Origin: Isosphaera sp.
GTDB lineage: Bacteria; Planctomycetota; Planctomycetia; Gemmatales; Gemmataceae
Direction of reading: 5' to 3'
Length of the DNA stretch: 48,428 bases
NCBI GenBank assembly: GCA_013822345.1
Contig: PNKH01000058.1
Span: 1-48,428, forward strand
In this document: positions 22,525 through 31,276 of the stretch, piece after piece
How the letters are laid out: every line of letters starts with the position of its first letter
Numbering within the stretch: position 1 is the stretch's first letter
Translations under genes and position numbers: made by a program
The notes under the pieces: model-generated
Told to the model about the DNA's origin: nothing
The model's database searches: none
The model's input: the letters and a program-made list of their open reading frames with translations, nothing else

Positions 22525-25074
22525 TCACTTGGTTTGGAACGGCTCGCTCTTGGCGATATCGACGATCAGTTGACTCAGCTTCTCGTGCCGACCGAGGCCG
22601 GCGGACAGTTGCTCCACCACGTCGCGGTCGGCCAGGTCCAGTGACCGCCCGAGGGCGTACGCCAGCAGCTTGCGGGTCACGGCGCGCAGGAACATGGGCT
22701 TCTTGTCGGTGAGGAGGGCCTTCCGCAAGTCGTCCGGGCCGCCGAGCGACAGGCCGTTCGGTAGCTCGCCGGTGGCGTCGATCGGCCGGCCGCGGTGGTC
22801 CTTCGTCCGCCACAGGCCCAGCGCGTCGAAGTTCTCCAGCGGGAAGCCCCACGGGTCGATCTTCGCGTGGCACCCGGCGCACGCCGCGTCGTCCCGGTGG
22901 CGGGCCAACTGCTGCTTGAGGGACAGCTTGCCGGCGTCGGGACCGTCCTCCTTCAGTTCGGGCACGTCCGGCGGGGGCGGGGGCGGTGGGTCGTCCAGCA
23001 GCCGCTTGAGCACCCACGCCCCGCGCTTGATCGGCAGCGTCCGCCGGCCGTCGCCCGTGGCCGTCAGGGTCGCCGCCTGCGTGAGCAGCCCGCCGCCACG
23101 GTGGAGGTCCGGCGGCATCCGCACCCGGCGGAAGCCGTCGCCCAGCACCCCCTCGACCCCGTAGTGTCGGGCCAGCCGCTCGTTGAGCATGGCGAAGTCC
23201 GCGTCGACCAGCCGCAGGATCTTCTCGTCGCCCCGCAGCACCTCGGCGAACAGCGCCGCCGGCTCCCGCGCCATGCTCTCGCGCAGGTGCGCGTCGAACT
23301 CCCGTGACGCCGGCACGACCCGCTCGAAGGCCGCCAGGTCCAACCAGCCGGCCGTGAACGCCCGGACGAACGCCTCGGACCGGGGGTCGCGGATCATCCG
23401 CAGGACCTGGCGCTCCAGCACCTGCGGGTCCCGGAGCTTGCCCGCCGCCGCCAACGCGGCCAGTTCGTCGTCGGGCATCGTGCTCCACAGGAAGTACGAC
23501 AGCCGGGTCGCCAGCTCGAAGTCGTTCAGCCGGCGGCGCTGCGGCGGTCCGTCGGCGTCGGCGGCCTCGGTCAGGAACAGGAAGCCGGGGCTGCTGAGCA
23601 CCGCCGTCAGCGGGACCCGGATCGCCTCATCGAACGACGCCTTGCCCGGCCGCGCCTTACGGAACAGCGCTAGCATCCGGTCCACCTCGTCCGGCCGCGG
23701 CGGCCGCCGGTAGGCGCGGGACATGAACCGCTCCAGCACCTCCCGGGCGTACGCGCCCTCGTCCCCCGCGTTCTTCGACGGGAACAGAATCCGCGAGTGG
23801 CTGGCCGGCGGCCACTGGTCGAAGTACGGGCCGTCGACCTCGATCGAGTCGACGACCAACTTCGGCCCCAGCGACGGGTCGAGCCGCACCTTGTTCTTGA
23901 TCGTCGACGTGGCCCACGGCGGGAGCGTGTACACGTTGAACAGGGCGACGCGGAGCTGCCCGCGGGCGTCCCGGCGGTCGGAGAGCACTTGCCAGGGAAT
24001 CCGCAGGTCCTCCAGGGGCCGGCGGAGCTCGTACACGCCCGGCGCGTCGGTCGCGGCGGTCACCTCGACCTCGCCGAAGAACCGGTTCTCCACCAGCACC
24101 CGCAGGACCGGCGGGCCCATGCGGTCCGCCCGGACCGCGCCCACCCGGACGCGGATCCGGAGCTCGCCCGCATTCGGGAAGTCGAGCAGGCCGAGCTCGA
24201 CCCGGTCGCTCGCCTTGACGTCGAGGTCGATCGGGCGCGGCTGGTCCGGTGCCGGACGCCGCGGGGCGATCACCACGCCGGTCCCGCGCACCTCCCCTTG
24301 GCGTGCGACCTTCGCGGCACACTGCCGGATCGCCGCGTCTGAGCCCTGCTTGGCAGGGCCTTGGTCGGCCGGGCCGCCGGGAAGGATCGTGTACGTGTGG
24401 ACCGGCGGGCGGGGCCCGGTCACGACGGCCTTGGCGACGGCCGCCCGCGCCGCCGCGACGTACACCTCCAGGTGAAGCGGGGACAGGCCCAGGGCCGTGC
24501 CGTTGTTGGTGAACCCGTCGGCGGACGTCCCGTCGGGCGGCAGTTCCGCGGAGAAGTCGGCGGCGACGCCGAGCAGGTCGCGGAGGGTGTTGGCGTACTC
24601 CTGGCGGTTCAGGCGGCGGACGGCGGACCGGCCGCCGGCCTCCTTCCGGGCGGCGACCGCCTTCGCCAGCTCGGCCCGGACCCAGCCGGTGACGGGGGTC
24701 AGTTCCTCGGCGGTCGGCCGGGGCCGCTTCTTCGGCGGCATGGTGCCGTTGTCGAGCCGGTTGAGGACCTCCTGCCAGTGCTCGGCGGCCCCCTTCCCGC
24801 CGACGAGGTCCCCGCTCAGGGTGTCGAGCCGGAGTTCGCCGGCCGCCTCGTCCGGGCCGTGGCATTCGACGCAGTGCTTGGCTACAAAGGGGGCCACCAC
24901 GCCCTTGTACCGTGACAGGTCGGCGGAGGGTGGGGCGGGGCGTACGGCGGGCGGGTTCTCAGCCGCTCGCAACGCGCAAATCACCCCGAGCGCGGACGCG
25001 GCCAGCAGGCCGGCGAGTACGAGGCGGCCCGCCCGCCGCGCGGAAGACGTACTGTGAGGCGAGCCGGGACGCAT
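22525..25074 (-). CDS. DUF1592/PSD1-type haem c protein
   Basis: This 849-residue exported protein has a signal peptide (about 1-38), a first CxxCH (CVECH, 68-72), DUF1587-like (RRLNRQEYANTLRDLLG), a middle sugar-binding-like beta region, DUF1595-like (RAYRRPPRPDEVDRML), DUF1592 (TRLSYFLWSTMPDDEL), DUF1588 with a second CxxCH (CAGCH, 732-736) followed by IDPWGFPLENFD, and DUF1585 (KLLAYALGRSLDLADRD). I prefer the ATG at 25074 (AAGGA upstream) over a TTG two codons earlier. The start lies nine nt after the DUF1553 stop. The two haem motifs suggest redox or structural haem at the envelope; the substrate is unknown. Confidence 0.92.
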   Translation of the reverse strand: MRPGSPHSTSSARRAGRLVLAGLLAASALGVICALRAAENPPAVRPAPPSADLSRYKGVVAPFVAKHCVECHGPDEAAGELRLDTLSGDLVGGKGAAEHWQEVLNRLDNGTMPPKKRPRPTAEELTPVTGWVRAELAKAVAARKEAGGRSAVRRLNRQEYANTLRDLLGVAADFSAELPPDGTSADGFTNNGTALGLSPLHLEVYVAAARAAVAKAVVTGPRPPVHTYTILPGGPADQGPAKQGSDAAIRQCAAKVARQGEVRGTGVVIAPRRPAPDQPRPIDLDVKASDRVELGLLDFPNAGELRIRVRVGAVRADRMGPPVLRVLVENRFFGEVEVTAATDAPGVYELRRPLEDLRIPWQVLSDRRDARGQLRVALFNVYTLPPWATSTIKNKVRLDPSLGPKLVVDSIEVDGPYFDQWPPASHSRILFPSKNAGDEGAYAREVLERFMSRAYRRPPRPDEVDRMLALFRKARPGKASFDEAIRVPLTAVLSSPGFLFLTEAADADGPPQRRRLNDFELATRLSYFLWSTMPDDELAALAAAGKLRDPQVLERQVLRMIRDPRSEAFVRAFTAGWLDLAAFERVVPASREFDAHLRESMAREPAALFAEVLRGDEKILRLVDADFAMLNERLARHYGVEGVLGDGFRRVRMPPDLHRGGGLLTQAATLTATGDGRRTLPIKRGAWVLKRLLDDPPPPPPPDVPELKEDGPDAGKLSLKQQLARHRDDAACAGCHAKIDPWGFPLENFDALGLWRTKDHRGRPIDATGELPNGLSLGGPDDLRKALLTDKKPMFLRAVTRKLLAYALGRSLDLADRDVVEQLSAGLGRHEKLSQLIVDIAKSEPFQTK

Positions 25075-25083
25075 GGGCAATCC

Positions 25084-26598
25084 TTAGTGGTTGACTTGGA
25101 ACTCGGCGGAGGTCAACAGCGCCCAGAACAGGTCGGCGTACGCCGCCTGAGCGTCGGTCTTCTTGCGGACGTACCCGGCCGCGGTCTTCGCCTCGCCCGC
25201 GGTCGGGCGGCGGGAGAGGACGCACAAGTAGAGTGCCTCGACGTTCGCCTCGACCGGCCTGGCGGCGGCGATCAGCTTCTTGAGGGTCGCGGTGCCGTCG
25301 GCGGTCGCGGGGGCGTTGAGCAGTCGGAGCGTCTCGGGGATTGCGAGCTGCGACGAGGTCGGGTCGCGGCCGGGCGTCGGGTCGAAGCCCTTCAGGAACT
25401 CGCCCGCGTTCGCCCGGGGACCGGACGCGATCGCCTGCCGGGCCGCGAGGAGTTGCTGCGGGGTCAGCCCGCGGACCGCGGCGTGGCTGTACAACTCCGT
25501 GTCCCCGGCGTTCCTCGGCGCGACCCGGCTCGACCGCTGGTACGCCCGGCTGTTGCAGACGGCCCGGACGAGGGCTTTCTGGTCGAACCCGCCGGCCGCG
25601 AACCGGCGGGCGAGTTCCTTCAGCAGCTCCGGGTGGGTCGCCTTCCCGGTCGTCAGGTCGTCCACCGGGTTCACCAGCCCGCGGCCGAAGAAGTGCGCCC
25701 ACGTCCGGTTCACCGCCGCCCGCGCGAAGTAGGGGTTGTCGGGGGCGGTCACCCACTTCGCCAGCACCGGCCGGGCAGGGCCGTCCGCGGGCAGGACGGC
25801 GACCGCCCCGCCGAGGAACGTCGCCGGCACGGCCATGTACCCGTCGGGCTTCTCCCGCGGTTCCTTCTGCTTCGGGTCCTCGGTCGCCTTACCCGTCATG
25901 CGGGCGAAGAACGCGGCCACGCCCCAGTAGTCGGCCCGGGTGATCGGGGCGTACGGGTGGTCGTGGCACTGGGCGCACCCGAGCTGGACGCCGAGGAAGT
26001 ACCGGGCGGTCTTGTCGGTGACCTTCTCGACCGTCGCGCTCTTGGAGTCGTGCGAGAAAAAGCTGTCGGTCGGGGCGCTCTTCTTGCCGACCGCCCCCGC
26101 GGGTGGGGTGGCGGTGAGGATCTCGAACACCACCTCGTCCCACCGCCGGTTGGCGGCGAAGGCGTCCTCCAGCCACTTGCCGAACGCCGACTTGAGGTCG
26201 GTCTGCGGCCCGTTGGACACGTTGTCCCCGAGGCGGGCGGCCCACAGGGCTGCCATCTGCCGGGCGTACGCGGGCGAGGTGAGTAGTTCGTCGATCAGCT
26301 TCGCCCGCTTGCCGGCGGTCTTGTCGTCGAGGAACGCGGCGACCGTCTCGTAGGGCGGAATCGTGCCGGCCAGATCGAGGTAGACGCGGCGCAGGAACTC
26401 GGCGTCGTCGGCCGCGGGCGAGGCCGGAACCTTCGCCGACGTGAGCTTCGCGTCGATCGCGCGGTCGATCACCGCCGCCAGCTCGACCGGATCGGCGTTC
26501 GAGTCCGGCGGCGCGGCGCACGCCGCTGTGGCGACGAGCACCCAGGCGAGCAGCGCGGCGACCGTCTGGAGCGGCGGAAACCCGGCAAGCCGTTGCAT
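25084..26598 (-). CDS. DUF1549/DUF1553 protein with CxxCH
   Basis: This 504-residue exported protein has a signal peptide (about 1-29), a DUF1549 domain (RRVYLDLAGTIPPYETV at about 70-86), a CAQCHDHPY motif (208-216) and a DUF1553 domain (VNRTWAHFFGRGLVNPVDD, HPELLKELARRFAAGG), ending SAEFQVNH. It has lost no domain relative to the copy at 9828. It sits between the SUMF1-like gene (24 nt) and the DUF1592 gene (9 nt) in the ECF-headed run. Its last 63 bases are the intact counterpart of the remnant at 21001. Envelope location and unknown biochemical role are inferred from the family. Confidence 0.93.
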   Translation of the reverse strand: MQRLAGFPPLQTVAALLAWVLVATAACAAPPDSNADPVELAAVIDRAIDAKLTSAKVPASPAADDAEFLRRVYLDLAGTIPPYETVAAFLDDKTAGKRAKLIDELLTSPAYARQMAALWAARLGDNVSNGPQTDLKSAFGKWLEDAFAANRRWDEVVFEILTATPPAGAVGKKSAPTDSFFSHDSKSATVEKVTDKTARYFLGVQLGCAQCHDHPYAPITRADYWGVAAFFARMTGKATEDPKQKEPREKPDGYMAVPATFLGGAVAVLPADGPARPVLAKWVTAPDNPYFARAAVNRTWAHFFGRGLVNPVDDLTTGKATHPELLKELARRFAAGGFDQKALVRAVCNSRAYQRSSRVAPRNAGDTELYSHAAVRGLTPQQLLAARQAIASGPRANAGEFLKGFDPTPGRDPTSSQLAIPETLRLLNAPATADGTATLKKLIAAARPVEANVEALYLCVLSRRPTAGEAKTAAGYVRKKTDAQAAYADLFWALLTSAEFQVNH

Positions 26599-26622
26599 GG
26601 CGTCAACCCTCTCTCGTCCGGA

Positions 26623-27882
26623 TCACTTGCCGGTGCCGGCTTTGATCGCCTTCACCGCGGTGCGGGCCTTCCCGACCGCCTCGGTCGCCCGGGGGTTATT
26701 GTCGGCCACCGCCTTCTCCACGTCGTCCAGGAACACGACGTAGCCGTCGATCGCCGCGCGCACGTCCTTGCCCTTCGGGTCGAGTTCGGTCGCCTTGCCG
26801 AGGTACTCGGCGGCCTGGTCCCAGTCCAGATCCCACCCGCCGGCGACCTTCCCGGCCGCCAGGTGCCGGCGGACGTTGTGGACGTTGTCCATCGTCCCCG
26901 CGAGCAGGTTTGCGACGCGGTCTTTCCGGACTGTGGCCGCGAACGCCGCGGCGTCCCTCGCCGGTTCGAGGTCTGCGGCACCGATCGCGAGCCGGCAGCC
27001 GATCCGCCCGTTGCGCCACCCGTCGGTCCCCTTGATCATTCGCGAATAGCACGCCTGCCCGCCGTACCGGTAGCCGCCGCTCCGCTTGACGTGGACGGAG
27101 GTCTGGACCTTCGCGTAGTCCGGGGCGGCGGGGCAGAGCGGGTCGGTGACCGGGCCGGCCGGGTAGTCGCCGGCCCACGTCGCGGTGTACTCGATGTTGT
27201 TCCCGAGCATGTCGTACAGGCCCCACGGGTTCGGCTTCTTCAGGGCCACCGGCCGCGACCGGTCGCCGAAGCGGACCCCGGCGGTGAGGTCGTGCCCGTC
27301 GTACCACTCGAACTCGCGCATCCGGGTCCTGTCGGGGCCGAAGTAGAACGCGGTCGTCGTCCCGGCCCGGGCCGCGTACTCCCACTCGGCCTCGGTCGGC
27401 AGCCGGTACCGCCGGCCCTCCGCCCCGGACAGCCGCAGCAGGTCGTCCACGCTGTCGAAGTAGTTGACGCCCGCCTGCGCGTGCCGGTCGTCCTTCTTCC
27501 GGTCGGCCGGCTTCCGCAGCGCGTACTCGCCGGCCGTCAGCTCCGTCCGCGCGAGGTAGAACGGGCGGGTGAGCGTGACCTCGTGCGGCGTGGTGTCGCC
27601 GTGCGAGGTCGAGGCGTTCTTCTGGTCGGCCGGGCAGCCCATCGTGAACGTGCCCGGTGGGATGAGGACGAACCGCATCCCCAGGCCGTTGGTGAACGTG
27701 TTGGGCAGCTCGCCGAAGCCGGGGACCTTCGTCTTCCCGCCCGGGTCGGCGGCCGGCGCGCCCTTCGCGATCGCGGCCGCGTGCTCCGACTCCGGGATGA
27801 TCTCCGGCGGCGGGTCGGCGGCCGACAGGGGCAGCCCGACGACGCACGCGAGCGCGGCGAGAACAACACAGCGGGATCGCAT
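26623..27882 (-). CDS. SUMF1/FGE-like exported protein, one active Cys missing
   Basis: This 419-residue protein has a signal peptide (about 1-22) and a formylglycine-generating-enzyme (SUMF1) fold at about 60-305: MRFVLIPPGTFTMG (69-82), RYRLPTEAEWEYAARAG (158-174), PNPWGLYDMLGN (218-229) and a terminal IGCRLA (295-300). In true FGE two cysteines (human Cys336 and Cys341) do the oxidation. Aligning by eye, C278 matches Cys341, but Y273 replaces Cys336, so sulfatase activation is unlikely. The C-terminal 110 residues are helical and resemble one TPR-like unit. No sulfatase gene is visible nearby except the DUF1501 proteins, which share that fold superfamily. It may be a structural or ligand-binding relative. 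Confidence 0.85.
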   Translation of the reverse strand: MRSRCVVLAALACVVGLPLSAADPPPEIIPESEHAAAIAKGAPAADPGGKTKVPGFGELPNTFTNGLGMRFVLIPPGTFTMGCPADQKNASTSHGDTTPHEVTLTRPFYLARTELTAGEYALRKPADRKKDDRHAQAGVNYFDSVDDLLRLSGAEGRRYRLPTEAEWEYAARAGTTTAFYFGPDRTRMREFEWYDGHDLTAGVRFGDRSRPVALKKPNPWGLYDMLGNNIEYTATWAGDYPAGPVTDPLCPAAPDYAKVQTSVHVKRSGGYRYGGQACYSRMIKGTDGWRNGRIGCRLAIGAADLEPARDAAAFAATVRKDRVANLLAGTMDNVHNVRRHLAAGKVAGGWDLDWDQAAEYLGKATELDPKGKDVRAAIDGYVVFLDDVEKAVADNNPRATEAVGKARTAVKAIKAGTGK

Positions 27883-27910
27883 GGCGGGTCGTCCGTGGGG
27901 TGTGAGCCGA

Positions 27911-29695
27911 TTACTTCCTCGCGTCCGCGGTCTTCGCCAGCACGAGCTTCCTGCCGTCGAAGGTGACCGTCTGGCCGCCGACCACGATCTTGTCGCCGTC
28001 CACCTTCGGCACCGGGGCGTCGCCCGTCTTCTGGAGGGTCAGCACCGAGAACGGCTTGCCGCCGACCGTCAGGTCCGTCACCTTCGCCGGCCCGCCGGAC
28101 TTCGCCGCCGGCTTGCCCACGCCGGCACCGCCGAGGATCACCAGTGCCTCCGCCCCCGACGCGCCGCTGTAATCGACGGCGAGGAACGTGTCGGCCGCGG
28201 TGAGCGTGCCGGAGCCGTCCGGCAGCGCGGCGAAGTGGTCGGCCTTGCCCTTCCGCATCTGGCCGAACTTGACCCGCTCCTTCAGCCCCCACACGTGGAC
28301 CGTGCCCGGCCCGTCGTTCCGCGCCCCGAGCAGCACGCCGACGATCGTGTCGTCCGCGTCCTGCCACCGGTTGCGGAACACGTAGTACCCCATCCTCTCG
28401 TCGCCCACCGCCTTCGGGAGCAGCCCCTCGGGGCTCTTCGGCTCCACGCCGATCGGCCAGTTGGCGAGCGCCAGCACCGCCCGGTGCGGGTACACCAGCG
28501 CGTCGTAACTCCTCTCGCCCGCCTTCAGGAGCTCGTCGTACTCCTTGACCTCGGTCGGCTCGACGAAGTTCCGGTACACCCACAGCATCGCGGGCCTGTG
28601 CTTCTCGTCCACCGCCCCGAAGCCCTGCGCGTGCTGCCCGCCCTTGCTCAGCCCGGCGCGCTGGAAGTACTCGGTGCCGTACCCGCCGTTCGGGTGCGGG
28701 TTCGGGTAGAACGCCCCCTTGTCGGTCGGCAGCAGCCACAGCGCCCACTTCAGGCTGACCCACTCGGCGTTCGGCCGCGGGGTGACGAAGTCCTTCCCGC
28801 CGGCCACCCGCATCGCCTGGAGGAGCGGCACGAACGCGGTGTCCGACGCGATCTGCCCCGGCCCCGGGTGCTCGTGGAAGTACCCGTGGTCGCCGAACCC
28901 CTCGGTCACCTGGCGGACGATGTTCCTCTCGACCGCCTCGCGGTGCCCGGCGAGGAGCTTCGCGTCGGTCCCGGGGTCGCCCTCGACGGCGAGCACCGCC
29001 AGCCCCGCGCCGCCGATCTGGCAGCCCCAGTGGTTGCTCCCGGGGTTGTGCCGGGCGCCGCGGGCCATCTCGCCGAGGCTCATGTACTGGCCCTGGTTGT
29101 ACCCCTGGATCTCGCCCGCCACCTTCTTGCGGAAGTCCTCGTCCCAGCCGTCGTGGCACAGGTCGTAGGCCATCGCGACCGCGCCCAGGCTCGGCCCGGC
29201 CCGCAGCGCCCCGCCCGGCTTCACCCACGAGTACCGGTCGTCGCGGTCGCGCTGCCCGGCCAGCGCCTTCTCGACGCACTGCCGGCCGAGGTCGGCGTAC
29301 TTCCTGTCGCCGGTGAGCTGGTACAGCATGCCGTACCCGGCCCCGTGCCACAGGGTGTACGTCTTGCCCACGGGCGGCTCCTTGGTCTTCCCCTCGTACG
29401 CCTTGCCGGACTCGTTGAACACGGTCGGCATCGCCTCCCCGTCGCCGCCGTTGAGCAGGAACCGGAGCCGCGTGACGATCTCCTTGCCCTCCGGCGTCTC
29501 GGCCCGCTTCCTCATCTCCGGCACGTCGGCCTTGCGGAAGAACAGTCGCGGGTGCTCGCCCGGCTTGGGGGCGACGAAGCCCTTGACCGGGGCCGGCCAC
29601 GGCGTCTTCTCGTCGGCGGCGCGCACCGGCCCGCCGGCCGCGAGGAACAGCCCGCCGGCCAGCGACAGCAGGGCGAATGCACTTGATCGCGTCAT
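27911..29695 (-). CDS. Heparinase/alginate-lyase-like exported protein
   Basis: This 594-residue protein has a signal peptide (about 1-26) and a mature N-terminus typical of heparinase II/III-like and DUF4962 proteins: HPRLFFRKADVPEMRKRA. The central helical part contains HGAGYGMLYQLTGDRKYADLG and NHWGCQIGGAGLAVLAVEGD, consistent with an alpha/alpha-toroid, and FGDHGYFHEHPGPG supplies aromatic and histidine residues where such enzymes act. The C-terminal third is beta-rich. I infer an exported polysaccharide lyase or hydrolase acting on uronic-acid-containing glycans; the substrate cannot be deduced. GGAGAA lies five bases before the ATG. Genes on both sides are within 28 nt. Confidence 0.7.
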   Translation of the reverse strand: MTRSSAFALLSLAGGLFLAAGGPVRAADEKTPWPAPVKGFVAPKPGEHPRLFFRKADVPEMRKRAETPEGKEIVTRLRFLLNGGDGEAMPTVFNESGKAYEGKTKEPPVGKTYTLWHGAGYGMLYQLTGDRKYADLGRQCVEKALAGQRDRDDRYSWVKPGGALRAGPSLGAVAMAYDLCHDGWDEDFRKKVAGEIQGYNQGQYMSLGEMARGARHNPGSNHWGCQIGGAGLAVLAVEGDPGTDAKLLAGHREAVERNIVRQVTEGFGDHGYFHEHPGPGQIASDTAFVPLLQAMRVAGGKDFVTPRPNAEWVSLKWALWLLPTDKGAFYPNPHPNGGYGTEYFQRAGLSKGGQHAQGFGAVDEKHRPAMLWVYRNFVEPTEVKEYDELLKAGERSYDALVYPHRAVLALANWPIGVEPKSPEGLLPKAVGDERMGYYVFRNRWQDADDTIVGVLLGARNDGPGTVHVWGLKERVKFGQMRKGKADHFAALPDGSGTLTAADTFLAVDYSGASGAEALVILGGAGVGKPAAKSGGPAKVTDLTVGGKPFSVLTLQKTGDAPVPKVDGDKIVVGGQTVTFDGRKLVLAKTADARK

Positions 29696-29723
29696 CTCGG
29701 TTCTCCGTCGCGTGGCGACAACT

Positions 29724-31250
29724 TCAGTGGCTCAACATCTTCGCGGGGAGCGGGGCGAACGTCCCTTCGGTGCCGCGCAGCAGCACCTCGAACGGCTCGC
29801 GGCTCCGCGGCCAACTGTTGACGACCAGCACGCGGTGACCGCCCTTCTCGAGCGCGAGCGCCGCCTCGACGGTCTTGTCCTGCCCGCGCGTCTGGGCGAC
29901 CGGCACGAACCCGCCCTTCTCGTCCGCCAGGTACAGCCCGACGGACGAGCCGGTGAGCTGGAACTGGTACACTCCCGTTTCGGGCACGGTGACCACGCCC
30001 GCGAACCGCGCCGTGAACTCCTTGCCCGGCGCGGCCTTCGTCGCCGCCTCGGGGAGGGAGAACCCCGCCGACTCGCCCGCGTGGACAGGTTCGCCCTTCC
30101 CACCGAGTATCGCCTTCAAGAGGTCGTCCTTCCCCTTGCCGAGCGAGCCGGCGTAGAGCTTCAGTTCCAGCCCCGCGTTCGCGCCGGGTTCGGCGTCCGG
30201 CTTTCGCGCGGGCCGCACGTCGAACCGGGCGATGCTCTGGCGGGTGAACGTACCGTCGCCCGTAACACCCACCGCGCGGAAGAGGCACGACTTGTCGAGC
30301 GCGATCGGCCCCGCGTACGCCCGCTTGCCCTTCGACGGGTCGGAGCCGTCGAGCGTGTAGAGCAGCTTCACACCCTTCGGGGCGGTGAGCGTCACCTTCG
30401 TGCCAGGCACAATCACCCCGCCGGGCGGGTCGATCGTCGGCTTGTCCGGCGTGGCCGGGAGCGCGGCGTTGGTGAACGTGGTGAGGATCTCCGGCAGGTG
30501 CCGCTCGAACATCGCCCCGACGCCGTGGTCGAGGTCGCGGGCGTCGATCGTCTCCACGTCCGTCATCCCGGCCTTGCGGAACCGGCCGAGGTAGTCGCGC
30601 CCCTGCCGCCAGAACCACCCGCCCTCGATCAGCAGCACCGGCGTGTCCCTCACCGCGGCCCCGTGCTTCTCGATCTGCTGGACGTACCCGTCGCCGTCGG
30701 CGGTGTAGTCGAGGTCGCGGGTGTGCTTGTCGTACAGGGTCATCCACCCGTCGAGAGACACCACCGCGCCGAACAGGTCCGGGTACTTCAGCGCCAGGTG
30801 CATCACCCCGCCCCCGGCCTTCGAACACCCGACCAGCACCCGCCCCTTGGGGCCCGCGACCGTACGGTAGTTGGCGTCCACCCACGGGATCACCTCCCCG
30901 CGGAAGAACGACCCGGACGGCTGCCGGCGGTCGCTCCACGCGGCCGCCGCGGCGTGCTCGCCGCCCTGCGACGGGCCCTCGTAATTCACGAACAGGGCCG
31001 GCGGGAAGTGCCCGGCGGCGTACAGCGTTTCGAGCTGCCTGGTCGGTATCCCGGTGTTCTGGCAGCAGTACACGACCGGGTACCTGCGGTCCTTGTCGGC
31101 GGCGTACCCGGGCGGTGTCCACACCCGGACCGTCTCCGTCGTCTTGAGGGCCTTGCTCTCGATCTTGACCACGCGGACCGGGTCCGCGGCCCCCGCGACG
31201 GCGGGGGCGAGCGCGACGACGGCGAAGGCGAGAGCGTATCGCGGGGGCAT
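29724..31250 (-). CDS. Alpha/beta hydrolase with HEX_C and PA14-like domains
   Basis: This 508-residue exported esterase-like protein has a signal peptide (1-21). An enterochelin-esterase-like alpha/beta hydrolase (about 25-262) shows VRVWTPPGY, a nucleophile elbow GCSKAGG with Ser143, and DLDHGVG with His242. Residues about 268-345 form a chitobiase/HEX C-terminal-like domain (LLYTLDGSDPSKG). Residues about 365-490 resemble PA14, a carbohydrate-binding fold (GVVTVPETGVYQFQLTGSS and VGLYLADEKG). The set suggests ester cleavage on a glycan or glycopeptide with added binding modules. AGGA lies seven bases before the ATG. A decayed relative of this type lies at 45798. Confidence 0.8.
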   Translation of the reverse strand: MPPRYALAFAVVALAPAVAGAADPVRVVKIESKALKTTETVRVWTPPGYAADKDRRYPVVYCCQNTGIPTRQLETLYAAGHFPPALFVNYEGPSQGGEHAAAAAWSDRRQPSGSFFRGEVIPWVDANYRTVAGPKGRVLVGCSKAGGGVMHLALKYPDLFGAVVSLDGWMTLYDKHTRDLDYTADGDGYVQQIEKHGAAVRDTPVLLIEGGWFWRQGRDYLGRFRKAGMTDVETIDARDLDHGVGAMFERHLPEILTTFTNAALPATPDKPTIDPPGGVIVPGTKVTLTAPKGVKLLYTLDGSDPSKGKRAYAGPIALDKSCLFRAVGVTGDGTFTRQSIARFDVRPARKPDAEPGANAGLELKLYAGSLGKGKDDLLKAILGGKGEPVHAGESAGFSLPEAATKAAPGKEFTARFAGVVTVPETGVYQFQLTGSSVGLYLADEKGGFVPVAQTRGQDKTVEAALALEKGGHRVLVVNSWPRSREPFEVLLRGTEGTFAPLPAKMLSH

Positions 31251-31276
31251 GTCTCATTCCTGACCGGGGGGGACCG

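Noticed and set aside
26623-27882. Annotating the SUMF1-like protein as a sulfatase-activating enzyme
   Set aside because: One of the two cysteines needed for formylglycine formation is replaced by Tyr, and no classical sulfatase with CxPxR was recognised in the window.
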